Shown here: piece after piece, positions 45,565-58,459 of the stretch
Layout of the letters: each line of letters starts with the position of its first letter
How positions within the stretch are numbered: the first letter of the stretch is position 1
Assembly (NCBI GenBank): GCA_002221725.1
Contig: NJFT01000132.1
Location: forward strand, 1 to 64,000
DNA length: 64,000 bases
Source: Scedosporium boydii
Lineage: Eukaryota; Ascomycota; Sordariomycetes; Microascales; Microascaceae
Reading direction: 5' to 3'
Made by a program: the position numbers and the translations under genes
Notes under the pieces: model-generated
The model's database searches: none
Told to the model about the DNA's origin: nothing
The model's input: only the letters and a program-made list of their open reading frames with translations

Positions 45565-48298
45565 ATGCATGGTGATATTCGGACCTTTGCAATGAATGGA
45601 CACGTAATGATAACCGAACAGCTTCTCGCTAACAGCGCTAATGTTGAAATAGAGGACAACCTTGGGCGGACTCCATTACATGTTGCCAGCTCTCGCGGAT
45701 GTGTCAAGATAATCTCAGCGCTACTCCGAAACGAAGCATCCATTGGTTCCAAGGACAAGTCGGAAGAAACCCCGCTGCATCAAGCCTTGAGCAATGGGCA
45801 TCTGGGAGCTTCCTTGGTCCTGCTGGACAAGCTCGCTTCATGCTTGAAGCAGCGTAATTCAATCGATCTTGATACCGAGGATAACGATGGTTACACCCTG
45901 CTCGTGCTAGCAGTCAAGCGTAATCTACGCGAAGCTGTCAATCGCCTCATAAAGTTGGGGGCAGACGTTAATCGCGCTACCAGCTCCAACTCGGGCTTGT
46001 CTCCGTTACATTTTGCGGCGGACTCGGGGTTTTATGACATCGTTGTCGAGCTACTTGATGCGAAGCGCATTGAGATGGACGCCAGGGACGCCGATGATGC
46101 AACAGCGCTTCATATGGCTGTATACCGCAGCCATGTTGACATCGTGAGAGAGCTGATAAGACGAGGCGCCAGCTGTAGTGCCAAGACGGGGACAATCTCA
46201 GTGGCCTGCCACAGGGGCGATATTGCTGTAGTGAAGATACTAATTCCCCACGCGTCCCAGGAAGAATTGGATGATGCATATTTGAATGCGTCATGCTCAG
46301 GCAGCCTAGAGACTCTGCGTTTAATGTTGAATGCTGGCGTCAACAAACACAAAATGTGGAGCGATGGTGATACGCCGTTACATATGACAGCCTATCACGG
46401 CCGGCCGAGGCTCATGGAGCTTCTGATTCTCCGGCGCATAGATTTGGAACAACGCGATGAATATGGTAGGACAGCGTTAATGGACGCTGTACAACAAAAC
46501 GCCGCCGAGTGTGTCAAGCTTCTAGTGGATGCCGGCGCGGACTTGAACGCGGAAGATAAAGATGGCTACACGCCGCTGATTTATGCTGCTTCCGAAGGAA
46601 ATGAAGAATGCATTCGCATCTTGCTTAAAGCGAATGCTAGATTCGAGGTGCCAGCCATATTGTCAAGTTTCTTTGGAAAACCGGTAGATCTGGCCCTTGA
46701 TATGTTCAAGGTGGCGCCATTCCGGATGATAATTGATCAGATATCATCGCAAATGGCGTCTGGATCGAAAGAGCTTTTGCCCAGTCCGGACTTGTTCCTG
46801 CGATATCTTGAAAGCTCTTCCTTTGATGTTGAAAAGATTCGGGTCTTGCTGCAAAAGGCACCATATTGGAACCTCAACGGGGGTCTCGGCACCCATGATA
46901 CAATCCTCCACTACGCTGCGTGGGCTGGAAATCTGGAGCTTGCCAGGTTCTTGATACAGCAAAGACCGGGCCGCGTGAATATAGATATCTGCAGCAAAGA
47001 GAACGGGACACCGTTGGAAGTTGCAGTCCATGCCCTGACTCCAAGTTCCCTTGATATAGTCGAACTCCTACTCGACGCAGGCGCTGATGTCACAATCGGC
47101 AGTTTCAAGTTTGGCACACCACTACATGCAGCGGCCAGCACGCCAGTCTGGATATCTTGGGCCACCTGGTCCGATAAAAATCTGGAGGCGTCTGTTGACA
47201 TTGTTCAGAAAATCATCGATAAGCGCCCCCTAGCCATCAACCTTACTGCTGGGATATATGGAACACCTCTGATAGCGGCAGCAATGGGGGGAAACGAAAC
47301 CATAGTTTTGACACTGTTAGGTCGCCATCCGGACCTCAACGTTGTCCGAACTGGTCCTTTTAGCACGGCCATTCATGTCGCTGCAAAACGGGGGCAGCGG
47401 TCGCTTGTCCAGCTTCTCTTGGACAAGGAAGCCCCAGGCCTCATGCCAAATACGCTAGACGCCGGCGGGCGTCTACCAATACACATGGCCGCTCTCGGCG
47501 ATAACAATCATCTTATAGAGATGTTGTCAGTCATGCCAACGGCCTCCCTCCTTACTCGGGACTTCGAGGGCCGTCACACGCTCCACTTTGTTGCAGCCAA
47601 AGACTCGTTGGAGTTTGCTCGTGACGTCCTTGAACAACACCCCGACGCCGTCAACGATGCCGATGCTGACGGCTGGACTCCGCTACATTGGGCATGTCGA
47701 CGTGACTCGACGCACCTCGTTGAACTACTGCTCAAATATAATGCGGACAAGGATACAGAGACGACACGAGGATGGCGACCAGTCCATGTGGCCATGTACC
47801 ACGGCGCTACCGCAGAAGTAATCGAGCTCGTCAAGACATCTTTAGACGACGGCCACGTAGGGGTGGTACCTACTACCGATTCTGAACTCACCGATGAACA
47901 AGAATCTCTCCCGGTGAAGCATTGGGGACACGCTAAGTTGAAGGGCCGTTTGGGTTTCTACTGCGACAGTTGTGAATGCGTATGTATTACTTTTTCCCCC
48001 TCCATTCCTTGCCGTCAAACTAGCAATCCGGCCCAGCCCTTCAAAATTCCATCTACTAACTTGTTGGGTTTGGATGTTGATGGCGCAGCTCATCTACGGG
48101 CCGCGACAATGCTGTGAATGTCACGGACATAATCTTTGCTTCAAGTGTTTTAGGAAGGGTCAAGACGGGCTCTTTAAGGGCCATCAGTTCCAGCTCTGGA
48201 CTCCATCGGGAGACCTCTTTGTGCGGCCTGAGAAGGAGCAGGATGAGGGCGAGGCTGCTCCGAGTGATGAGACGGGCATTTTGCCAATACATGCATAG
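45565..48298 (+). CDS. Ankyrin-repeat protein with C-terminal ZZ zinc finger
   Basis: Exons 45565-47979 and 48089-48298 join in frame to 874 residues. Some 18-20 ankyrin-type units fill residues about 5-780, with typical GRTPLHVASSRG, DGYTPLIYAASEGNEE, VKLLVDAGADLNAEDKDG and DGWTPLHWACRRDSTHL. The last about 90 residues hold a ZZ-like finger: FYCDSCECLIYGPRQCCEC, then HGHNLCFKCF and a GHQFQL His; the intron falls inside it. The first repeat is incomplete (it enters at FAMNGHVMITEQLLANSANV), so the 5' end looks cut off. The start at 45565 is the first ATG near that point; a longer frame to 45289 is open but antisense to the subtilase fragment. Likely a protein-interaction module of an NLR-like or signalling gene; function unknown. 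Confidence 0.78.
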
Positions 48299-51200
48299 TG
48301 TCTCCCTAGCTGATATCGCTCCTTCGGTATGTATGAGTCGCAGAGGCTGGCGAGCAGGTGGACAAGTTTACACACTGAAGATCTGGAGAAGGTAGTCTCG
48401 TTCTCAAATATTAATAGGACCTCTAGATTTAGTTTGCCTCCATGTATGTACAGTCTTTGTTGGATATGCATATACTAAACCCCTCGTGAAGAGGCTACCG
48501 TAGAGCCTAGACAGTCACGTCCTGCCGCGTCGAGCCGCCTCCTCTCCCGCCGTCCAGGCAAATCATGAGCAAGTCAATATTCGTATTCCTCCAACCTCTG
48601 CACCAACAATACCGAGCTTGCTCCGAGTCGCAGGGACCCCCAACGCCCAACACATCAATTACCCACGGCGTGGCCTCCCCTCCACCTTACTCTCCGCAGC
48701 CGGTATGGAACTCTTCGGCCATCTCCCTCGAGACGATCGAGGGAGTGCCATCAAGTCCAACTCGGAATCAACAGAGGAAACACCATTCCTGACAAACATG
48801 CCACCGCGGCTCGCATGCAATATCAAGGAAAGAAAGAAAGGGCTCCGCTCACGACCAGCGCTTTGTTTTTCACCCGGGACGAAGCGGCTTCAACCTCCTG
48901 CACTCCCCCCACCCTACCTATCTAGCACCCCTTAAGATCGGCTTATTCCGCCCTGCGACTCCTTTGTTTCCACTTCGTATCGTTTGTGGAAGCGAGAATC
49001 GATTGTTTTCGAGGCCTGCGAGAGAGAAAGATAACGGACGGAGTCCGGTTTGAAGAGGCGCACGAAAATACGCGGTATGTAAGACTGACGCGGGACGGCT
49101 GCCGTTTCCTTCCAAGACATCTATTATATTACGACTTTAGGAGAAGAACCAATCCCCGACACAGCACGGCGACCGTGAGAGGAGCACAGGGTTTGATTTC
49201 GTGTTATTCGCAGGGCTTCTAATCACATTTTCCCACTCAATATACAGCCGACAAGACGGTTCGCTCACATCATTCGAACCTGTTTCTCTTTCTTATTTCA
49301 GGTTTTCTATAGCTCGGAAGTCATTCATAGCGGGGTGAAAACGAAGAAGTGGCAAAAATAACAATCCAAACGGGTAATGAGAGACAAAAAACAGAAGTGA
49401 TCGCGTCAGAGGCGCGGGATAACTTGCCGAGGACGGCACCTTGTTTCACCCGGATCTCAGACGGCAAAATAGACCGAACTCGATCTCGTTCCGCCCACTT
49501 TCGAGACGGCGATCAAGAAGCACGGAACGAGCCTTCTGGGCCCGGAAGCCAGAGGCAAACAAAAGTAATGGAGATTTCATAACAACTAGAAGGATTCCCA
49601 AGAAAGGGAGAAATTTTAGAGAAACTGAGTTTTCGGCGTGCTTTTCGCTCAGTCCAGCAGGGCGGAAAGAGTGGACTCTCAGCGCAGGGCCCATATAATA
49701 CAGAGAAATATTCCAAAATCAATGCGACTCTACCCTCACTCAAAAAGGTTATATTGCTGTCCCAGCAGACCGGCTGAGGGTCCGACGATCCCTGGCTGAT
49801 CAACCAGGCAGGATGGCAAGCTACCCCTGACTGACCCTCTCGTCCGACCGGATCACGTCCCAGGTCAAACGGCTTGGCCCTCGGATCAGGCGTGTACTTT
49901 TCGGAGCCGGAAGGAGAGGGACCAACAGCATTCGCTGCCAGTGTCAACAAACGGCGACGAGAAAATTGAAGAGTGACACAGAAATAAGCAGAATGGGCCA
50001 ATGACTGGGATGATGTAGAGGGCGAGCCAAATTTGAAAGAATCCTTCCGTCAGACCCTGGGTCGCCGAGCACTGTCTCGGATGGCCCAGAGCCCTGTAAG
50101 TAATATGGAAGTCATAAAATTCACGTTCGATGAGACACTTGATGATACTGACAGAAAGCAGGGATGAGAACAAGACAATCTCGGATGGTTTCCCCGTTAA
50201 GTGCTCTCTAAAAAACGCGCACGAGCGTGATGAGAGATTTTACAGAAACGCTGCTCTACTCAAGATGCATTGATATAATTACGTGGAAGATGCCAAGTGA
50301 GGCTATGAGAAAAAGCCAACACCAGACGAAGTGGGAGCAGGTCGTCCTCTCTCATGCGTGAATGTGCGTTGTGCCTGGCCATGATCTTCCTGCAGCTCGT
50401 GGCGTGGATCCAATTGCCTGAATGGGCGTGTGAAAGCAGGCTGTGTGGATGTGAAATTCATGCGAGGAAGTGTGTTCGGCAGGGGTCCTGCGGGCTGACT
50501 TGACACTGAAACCAATGAAGTATGTATGTTCGTACAAGGTAACTTGCATCCTGCGGAGCGTACACATACTCCTAAGACTTGATTGAGCTGGCCTAGCCAG
50601 CCACTTGTGGGGAGGGTATTGCTCCATCCTGACGTGGCTGCCAGCAAATTGGTTTGAGCTGCTTTTTTCTGCATTCTGTGAAGAAAACTGCGCAGCGTAG
50701 CACGACTCTGCATGAATCCAATACAACCCTGACAACGACAACAGGTTGCAGGTGACGCTCGTCCTATCAACGAAGTCTGTGTTAAGTTGTCGGAAGAAGA
50801 TTCTCAGGGCGCAGCCAGCGTGCCTGACTACACCTTGTAGAGTTTAGCGCCATCTTGAGATCTGGGAGGTAGCTTTACCATGATTGCTTTTTCTGCTGGA
50901 GATCGGAACCAGTCCCCACAGCCAACATCAATTGATGTTAGTAACAAGTTAATGCACATTACAGAAGCTGAAAATCGTGGAACCCCAAGACCGAAGGAGA
51001 ATTGACCCCTTAAAGTGCTTCGTAGTCCAGTGCTGACGAGCGTGTACTTCGTACACCACTCCTCATCGAATCTTGGCATCGCCTGAAGAGATCCGAGGGA
51101 CAGAGCTCGCTCAGCGGAGTGGGACCGTAATTTCCCCCCCGGAGTTGCCTATTATCGATCAGGGCTTGACTGGTCGAATTGATCAGGTGCCCGGATTTGA

Positions 51201-54200
51201 GAAAGGAAAGGCTCTGTGAGCTTCGGCCCTGCCATTGGTTTCCCTGGTATACAACCGACGACTGGCGGTATGTTCGTTAAGGAGAAACTTTGGTCCAGTT
51301 GAGTCGGTGAGAAGGTGAGAAGCTGTCACCGCAACGAGATATTTCGCAGGGCAATCGTTGCTTTTTAGAGTCTGGTAGACGGATGTCCGTCTTGAGGATA
51401 CGTAATATACTCCAAATGCAACCTAAACGCCACACACTTAAGCGGTAGTTCCCGCTGGTGTGTGGACACGCTCGTTCTCCTTCCTGGTGATGAGATGATG
51501 AACCTGTGATTGGTATGGCGATAGTTTACTTGCGGGAAACGAACCTTGTTCGACATGTGGCTGGGGTCGCATGCAACAAGAGGATCTTTCGGAGGAGGGG
51601 ATGAGCTAGTGCGCAGATTGGAAGTGAGCGACGACGCCATTCCCATTTCTTTCTGGCATGGTAGTGGCGGTATGTGACTTGACCATCATGTACCCCTTGT
51701 AATAGCGTGCAGTTCAGTGTTGGCAACGACGCCACTAGGATCGCTCAATTAGCGGTGGGCGGGTCGTCACCTCAGCATGCAGGGACAACAAGCAGCGCTG
51801 CCAAACTGCAGTTTAAACCATGTCTGGCCTATCACTAGCGACCCGAAGCAAAATTTCAACAACACCAACGTGTCAGTGCAGGCTCGGAGAGGTTGGGTTC
51901 TGGCAATGACTTCCATTTCTACGAAGTAGTCCTTGTCCTGACGCGGTCGCATTGCGTCCTAAAAGTAAGAGGTCAGACACTGGTTAGAAGTCCTTGAATT
52001 GCCGCAACGTCTATTTCACACTTATACTCGAGCGCAGAGGACAAAGAATGAAGAGTGGGAGGTAAACGTGTGGGATCCGTCTCGCAATGAAATTACCATC
52101 GCTGCGATGCGGAGCACAGAGCTCTTGTAATTACATTCGATCCTGTATGGCCTAATTTAGCCTGCAGAATTCAACAAGCTAATCCTCCCAACACCAGACC
52201 ATCTTGCGTACCTGAATTGAGAAACTTGTCCGTACGGAGTAAGGCCTTGGCGATCGGGTATCCGGAGATGCTGCTTTATCTTGCGTGTGACCGTTTCCGA
52301 TCCATGTGATCAATCTCTTCTGGAAAGAAAATGAACATCGCTGAGATTTGCACCTTTGGATGTAAGTTTACGAGCAGAATGTCCTCCGCAGGGCAGAATC
52401 TGCTAGAGACCTCCGTTCAACGTCGGGAGGGTGTTCTCACTAGACTCCCGTCATCGGGCATTTTCTCATGCGAGCACTCTACCTCGGTACTCCGCAGGGG
52501 GGTGAGGCGGGCACGCTGCGAAATTTACGAAGTGGTGAATGAAGTTCTTCGATGTTTAGATGTCTGGTTTGACAGAGAGCCCGGCAGACACATTCAAAAA
52601 TGTTGCAGTGGAACAGAGTGACATCCGGCTAGGGCTCCTGATCGACACACGAAAAGGACGCTAGGAACCCCCGATTTCAGGTGGTGGGTGGGTGAGGGAG
52701 AATTCTGACTGGTTCTTGCCCCATTTCTCTGTCCAGATTAATGACGCGGGTACCTGATGGCAAGATGACTTCAGTGTTCCAGCCTGTGGGAAGCCGTGAC
52801 TGAGCGAAGTATTTCGTAGTGTACGAAGTACCTGTATAAAAAGTAAACTACAATGATACCTCGCCTGAAGCCTGCCAGGGGCAAGATTGTCTTATTGGCT
52901 TGCCCAGACCACTTAATCCCTGCCCAATCATCGACGGTCGCATGTTATTACCGTCCAGCACGAAATTTTGGATGAACTGTGCTTAACCTCAGCCTCTAAC
53001 ACACCCGAGCTTGTAACCGGGGCTTCCCTGTTTCCCTCGAGGAGATCATGTCGAGTCGCTCGAGTATTGGACTATTGGATTGTATACGTCGGAGGTAATA
53101 CTCGCACGTACTGTAGAAGTCTTAGCACGCTTTTCTTTGGGTTCGTGCCCTCAATGGTCCCAAAAACAGTCGGGCTCGGCTGATTGCCAACATTGACGTC
53201 CATTGATACGCCACTTTCCGACCAAGCAGGACCTGGCTCCTCGCAAACTCCCAGCGGCAGCCCACCAATCCAGCCACCAACGTTGCGTTCTCCGGGCTGC
53301 ATCAATCTGTTGACGAACATCATTCGGGCTCCTGGGGAAATGATGCTCTATATGGTTGGCTCCTGCTCTTCGTGGCGTCCAGTTGTCTGGAAGCCGCTGC
53401 TTGCTACTTCACAGTTCATAGGAAGTACAGACTGATGTCTTGCTACGAATGGAAACCGCTTTTCCCATCCTCCCAAGCCGCCTTCCCCACTCTGAGAAAT
53501 TGAGGAAGTGACGAACAGGATGTTCACGCCTGCTCATACAATCTTATAGGTCCGACCGCTCGTGTCATTCAACACAGCAATCTGGTTCTGTACTTCCTTC
53601 GATAGGTACACTTACGTGGACTTGGTTTAATAGATCAGGAAGACTAGCATCAAAGAGAGGGGATCTGCTGAACACGATCCATTTCCCCAAGGTGCTGGAA
53701 GTAGCCATGTGGCTGTTAAGCATCGCATCGTCTGTGCAAGTCAACTACTCTCCGAAGGACATCCACACGCCTCCTTCCATTTTCATGACATTGGTCTTCC
53801 GTTTTCATGTACTTGGCCTGGTGGCTTAACGTGAGCCCCATTATCATATTCTCAGTCTTTTATCATTGTTTCTCGCTTTTTGCCGTCTCAGCCTGCTCTG
53901 ATGATTGGCCATGGTGCTCTTTCTCAGTCGACCCTAAAGGCGGCTGTTTGACCCCGTCTTGCCTTCCCGCTTGTTTCTTCTTATTAGTTCGTATAATCCG
54001 CCAAACAAGTTGCACCTTCCAAGCTTTTCTATCATCTTTGCAAATGAAGTCATTGAGATGAAGTCATTGAGATGCTAGATGCCCCTTCTCCATTAATAGG
54101 CACCAATATCCTGGTCTCGAATCTTGTCCGTCCTGATCCCGCCTTCTGGTTTGATCTTCGAGCCCACTTGAAATACTTTGCACACCTTCCGCCCAAGTAT

Positions 54201-55070
54201 TTGACAGCAGGAATCACCCAGCCTCTGGGCAATGTACGAAGTAGTTTATGTACTTCGTCCACTACTTCAGTTTCACACCCCTCGTCCCATATCCCGGTTG
54301 AGGCCTTGTCCCTGCCCCTTTACTTTTAGTGTATTTCCCTCGATCACTTCCTTTCCAGACTCTCTTTCTTTTTACTAATCCCCACCCCGGGGTTCACTCC
54401 TCAGTACCCGGAACCCTTACCCCCTGTCGCAGCATGAGAGCTGTTCCCTCTTCCTAGCTTAAAGAAACCCTGTCTCACTCCCCCACGCATTGCCTGCGGT
54501 CTCTAGTCTTATATGATCTCTCCCTCCGCCACATCACACACCCCCAGCCAGGTCCATAAACCGAGCTCGTTGCATCGCCTTGGGGACCCGGATTCTGGCT
54601 CGACTTATTACTCCATTCCACTGAGGCTGTATTACGATACGAAGTTTACTTCGAAGAGGACGGGGTGAGGCGTCTGACTTGAGGTGTCCAGTCCGTGCAT
54701 GGTCTTTCTGTCCACCAGTCCGACTTGCTTCTTTTCGACTTACACGCTCCTGCTTGCATCCATTTCTCAGCTCCTTTCTCTCTACCCAAACCTTAGGAGA
54801 GTCTCCGGAGAGAAATCGACGGATCCTTGCCATACATATCCTCCCTTCGGCCCATTCCTTCGGTTGTTTCCTTTCACCACCGTCAACATTACAAGTCTGT
54901 TAACAATCGACCGAAAGAGTTTTGGGACCATGCCGAGTTGCGCCGCGGACCAAGGTCGAGCCCTGGACTGAGTGTAACCCGGCTGCCCACACCACCTCGA
55001 CTCGGTCAAATCGACTTGCCATATTATACCTCTCGAAACGCGAATAGTCCATACCAAGACTAATTCGAAA
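48299..55070. other. 6.8 kb gene-poor intergenic region
   Basis: Many short ORFs occur, none with a recognisable domain, signal peptide plus splice pattern, or transposon enzyme. Intergenic words are frequent: TACTTCGTA/TACGAAGTA at 51045-51053, 52822-52830 and 54235-54243, TACGGAGTA at 52233-52241, ATCAATTGAT at 50937-50946. No terminal repeats were noticed. The last few hundred bases are the promoter/5' UTR of the gene at 55071. Confidence 0.5.
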
Positions 55071-58000
55071 ATGTTGCTACGGCGGCCCCGCCTATGGGCT
55101 GTCTTGCTCTGCCTTTTCTTATGTATTCAACTGGCGACAGCGAGACCGGCGGGACTTATCCGGAGGCAAGATGAAGTCTCACCGGAACCGACACTAGAAA
55201 CGACGCCCAAAGCACCGGAGCCAACGAAGGCGGTTACTGACGCACCCAAGGACGATGAGGAGCCGACGCCAGTCGCGAGTACGAAGCCAACAGACGAAGC
55301 AACTCCGACCACGAGCGAGACATCGGCCGCGACTCCAACAGAAAGCAGCGGAATTGATGACCTTTTCGACTGTAAGTTTTGATCAACTGCTTTTGGAGGA
55401 CTTGATACTAAGATACGCAATCTTCAGCTCCCATTCCCGAGGGCCAACTACCACTCGAACCGAGGATTACACCCGCCTATGGCCTAGCTGGTGTATTGCT
55501 CCTAATATCTGGACTCGTGTACAACACTATTGGCATCAAGAACTCGTGGCTGCAGACCTTCTTTTCAGTCACATATTTGGGCAACCTCGCCATCACCGTC
55601 CTGATACTATATGTAATGACGGTACCCGTAAGCGATGCGATCCAGGGAGCCTATCTCGTTGCAATCGTCCTCACAGGACTAATTCTTGGAGCCGGCGCCA
55701 CGATTTTTAAGGAGCTTACCGAAGGACTCGGCTGTATCCTCGGAGGCTTCTGTGTCAGCATGTGGTTATTGACTCTTGTTCCTGGCGGATTACTCCCCCA
55801 AACGGCGTCAAAAGTCATATTTATTGCCGCCTTTTCCCTCGGTTCGTTCGGGTTCTACTTTAGCCACTACACGAGAGACTACGCCCAGATTTTCCTGCTA
55901 GCCTTTGCCGGAGCTACGGCCGCAGTTCTCGGAATCGATTGCTATAGTCGTGCGGGTTATAAGGAATTCTGGGCCTACGTCTGGGATCTCAACGAGAATT
56001 TGTTTCCTTTCAATGCAACCACCTACCCAGTCACGAAGGGCATAAGGGTCGAAGCCGCCGCCATCATTATCCTCAGTGTTGTTGGAATAATCTCTCAGCT
56101 TAAATTATGGCGCGTGATTCAGGAGAGAAGGGCGAAAAAGGCTGCGGAAAAAGCAGAGGATGAACGGAATCTGCAGGCTGAGGAGGAGGCGATTGGTCGA
56201 CAGGTAGAAGAAGCCAACGCGAGAGATAGGAGGGACTGGGAGCGGGCCTATGGTGATGGCGATGGGCAAACCATCAGCTCTGGTAATTCAGGTTCGGGAG
56301 ATCTCGAGAAGGAAAAGCACATGATGCAGGCCGCGGCGGCGTTACCAATATCATCTCAAGCCTCTGAGCGCGCTGTGGGAGAAACGGAACCAATGTCGGA
56401 ACTGGCCGGGGATACCCCGTCTAATATGCCTCCAGAGGTCCCGCCAAAATCCGAACCCCCTCCGCTCATGGCCGCCGATCCGGAAGGAGACGCAGCCAAG
56501 ATTACAGTTCTTGTTGTTCCTGAGGAATACCCGGTACCCGACCGTGGCTCGATCCGTGACCCTGAAGAGATGGCCTGGGTCTCCAACGCAAGCCAGAGCC
56601 CTCGAACCCTCCACGCTCCCGGCGATTCGTCGAACCGCGTGTCCAGGTCCATGACCGTTTCACCCCAACCAGATGTCGTGCCCCTACCTTTTCAAGTTAC
56701 GGTAAACGACATCGACGGATCGGAGGCTGATCGAGATACAATTGGAGTCCGCTCATCACTTGCAGGTACCTTTGCTGACGACGACGACGATGTCGACCAC
56801 GAACGCCCTCAAAGCATGCGTCGCTCATTGGTGAAGCGGCTGTCTCAGGGGTCTATGAATATCCTACACAGTCTATCTCACAAGTCTGACAGGAATCTCA
56901 CCGGAAAGGATAATAATGGAAGTCAAGAGGGATTGGTCAACCGCAGGTCTCTGGCGCGTACTGAGGATGACAATGGATCCGTTGCGGCGACAGTCGATAT
57001 CGAGAGTGTGGATGATGACCGTAGCACCGTCCGAGGCGAAACGGATCAAGACATCGAGATCACCGCCGAACTTTCAGGAAAGGACACATCTGAACCGGAG
57101 GGCAAACCGGGAGTTGCAGAGTTGACGGAAGGCGTTTCAGCCCTCGAAGTGACTAGCAAACATAAAAGCGGAACCAGCGAGGCTGGCGCGACAGTCGATC
57201 TACAGGTGGACGAAGGAAACGTGTCGAAGAAGGGTAAATCGACGACCTCCGCAAGGTCTTCCCAAGTCGTTGCTCTGACCAAGGACGCACTACCGGACCC
57301 TCTCTCGCGCACGGCACTCAAGTACAGGACAAACGAGTGGGTCAAACACTCTACCAGCGCAGACGTACCCGAGCCGGATGAGATTCAGCTTGAAGACTAC
57401 CCTAAATCCCCCTCGCGGGTCGAAAACGAAAATGCCGCTCCGGTTAACGTCGATGAGCTCCAGCTAACGGCAGAGAATGGAGCGCCTAAACCAGCCCAAC
57501 TGATGCGCGCCGCAGCGGCTACGCTTAGGCTTTCCAGCCATGGTGGCTATGAGCAAGGCCAGCTTCCCATTCAACGAACACCCTCCACTTCGTTGGCCAT
57601 TCGGCCTATCCCAGAGGAAGAACCGGCCATGCGATCAACGAGTGTCTCTCCGTCTCCGGAAGAAAGCCGTAGCGTGAGCCGCAACTCAAGTAGCCCACCG
57701 CTCGGCATTCCGGCCGTTGTGCCTTACGCTAATGTCGGCACCCTCCTGGGGCAGCGGGAGTCATACCTCCGGAATAAGACTCTTGGGCCCTATCCGGCTC
57801 AGGGAGGTGTTGACTACTCTGTTCCCCTGGACCCAATTCCTAGCGAAGCCGGATCGGTGCGCAACTATTCACCGCATGGGTCTCGCTCGCGGACTCCCGA
57901 CGAAGACGACATGCCACTAAGCCAGTGGAGGGCGCTCATCCGACAGAGCAGCCAGCACGGACAATCGGCTACGTCTCTTAATAATCTCCGGGCCTCAAGC

Positions 58001-58459
58001 GCCAACTACCTGGCCGTCCCCATGACTGTCGATAACATTCCGTTCAACTCTCATCAGCCACAGCGAGTTTCGTCTGTCCCGACCGCGGCAGTACGCGAGG
58101 CGCAACTTGCCAGCTTTAGGCAGTCCGTAGCGGCGGATCTGCGGGCTGGTACGCCCGTCGTTCCGATCAACGGCCGCGAAAGCGGACTTGGAGGGATTTA
58201 CGGCGGGTCTTCCACGTCTTTGAATGGCCCTCATGGGCTCGGCCTAGGGTCCTCTCGGGAGGATGTGCACCGAACGATTGAGGCTCAGCGAGCCATGATG
58301 CTTCGAGAAAAGGAAGCAGAGGCGCAGGCGAGGGAAGCAGAAAGATGGGAGAAGGAGAGGAACGAGCGGGCGTTTGAGCAGATGATGAGGAGCGGGAATC
58401 TGCTGGACGCACACAGGGAAGCCATGCGACGGCTTCAAGGAACCGCGCGGGAAAAGTAA
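55071..58459 (+). CDS. DUF4203-like multi-spanning membrane protein with long cytoplasmic tail
   Basis: Exons 55071-55371 and 55428-58459 join in frame to 1,110 residues. A signal peptide (LWAVLLCLFLCIQLATARP) is followed by a Thr/Pro/Glu-rich, probably glycosylated stretch to about residue 100. Residues about 112-330 hold seven or so hydrophobic spans (AYGLAGVLLLISGLVY, AITVLILYVMTV, YLVAIVLTGLILGAG, GCILGGFCVSMWLLTLVPGG, VIFIAAFSLGSFGFYFSHY, IFLLAFAGATAAVLGIDCYS, AAAIIILSVVGIISQLKLW), the arrangement of TM7S3/TM198-like DUF4203 proteins. A charged coiled coil (ERRAKKAAEKAEDERNLQAE) follows, then a 700-residue Ser-rich tail ending in another helical segment (REKEAEAQAREAERWEKER). Role unknown; surface or endomembrane location inferred. 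Confidence 0.88.

Noticed and set aside
49513..50001. 162-codon minus-strand ORF in the long spacer
   Set aside because: No recognisable family or transposon motif; could not be supported.
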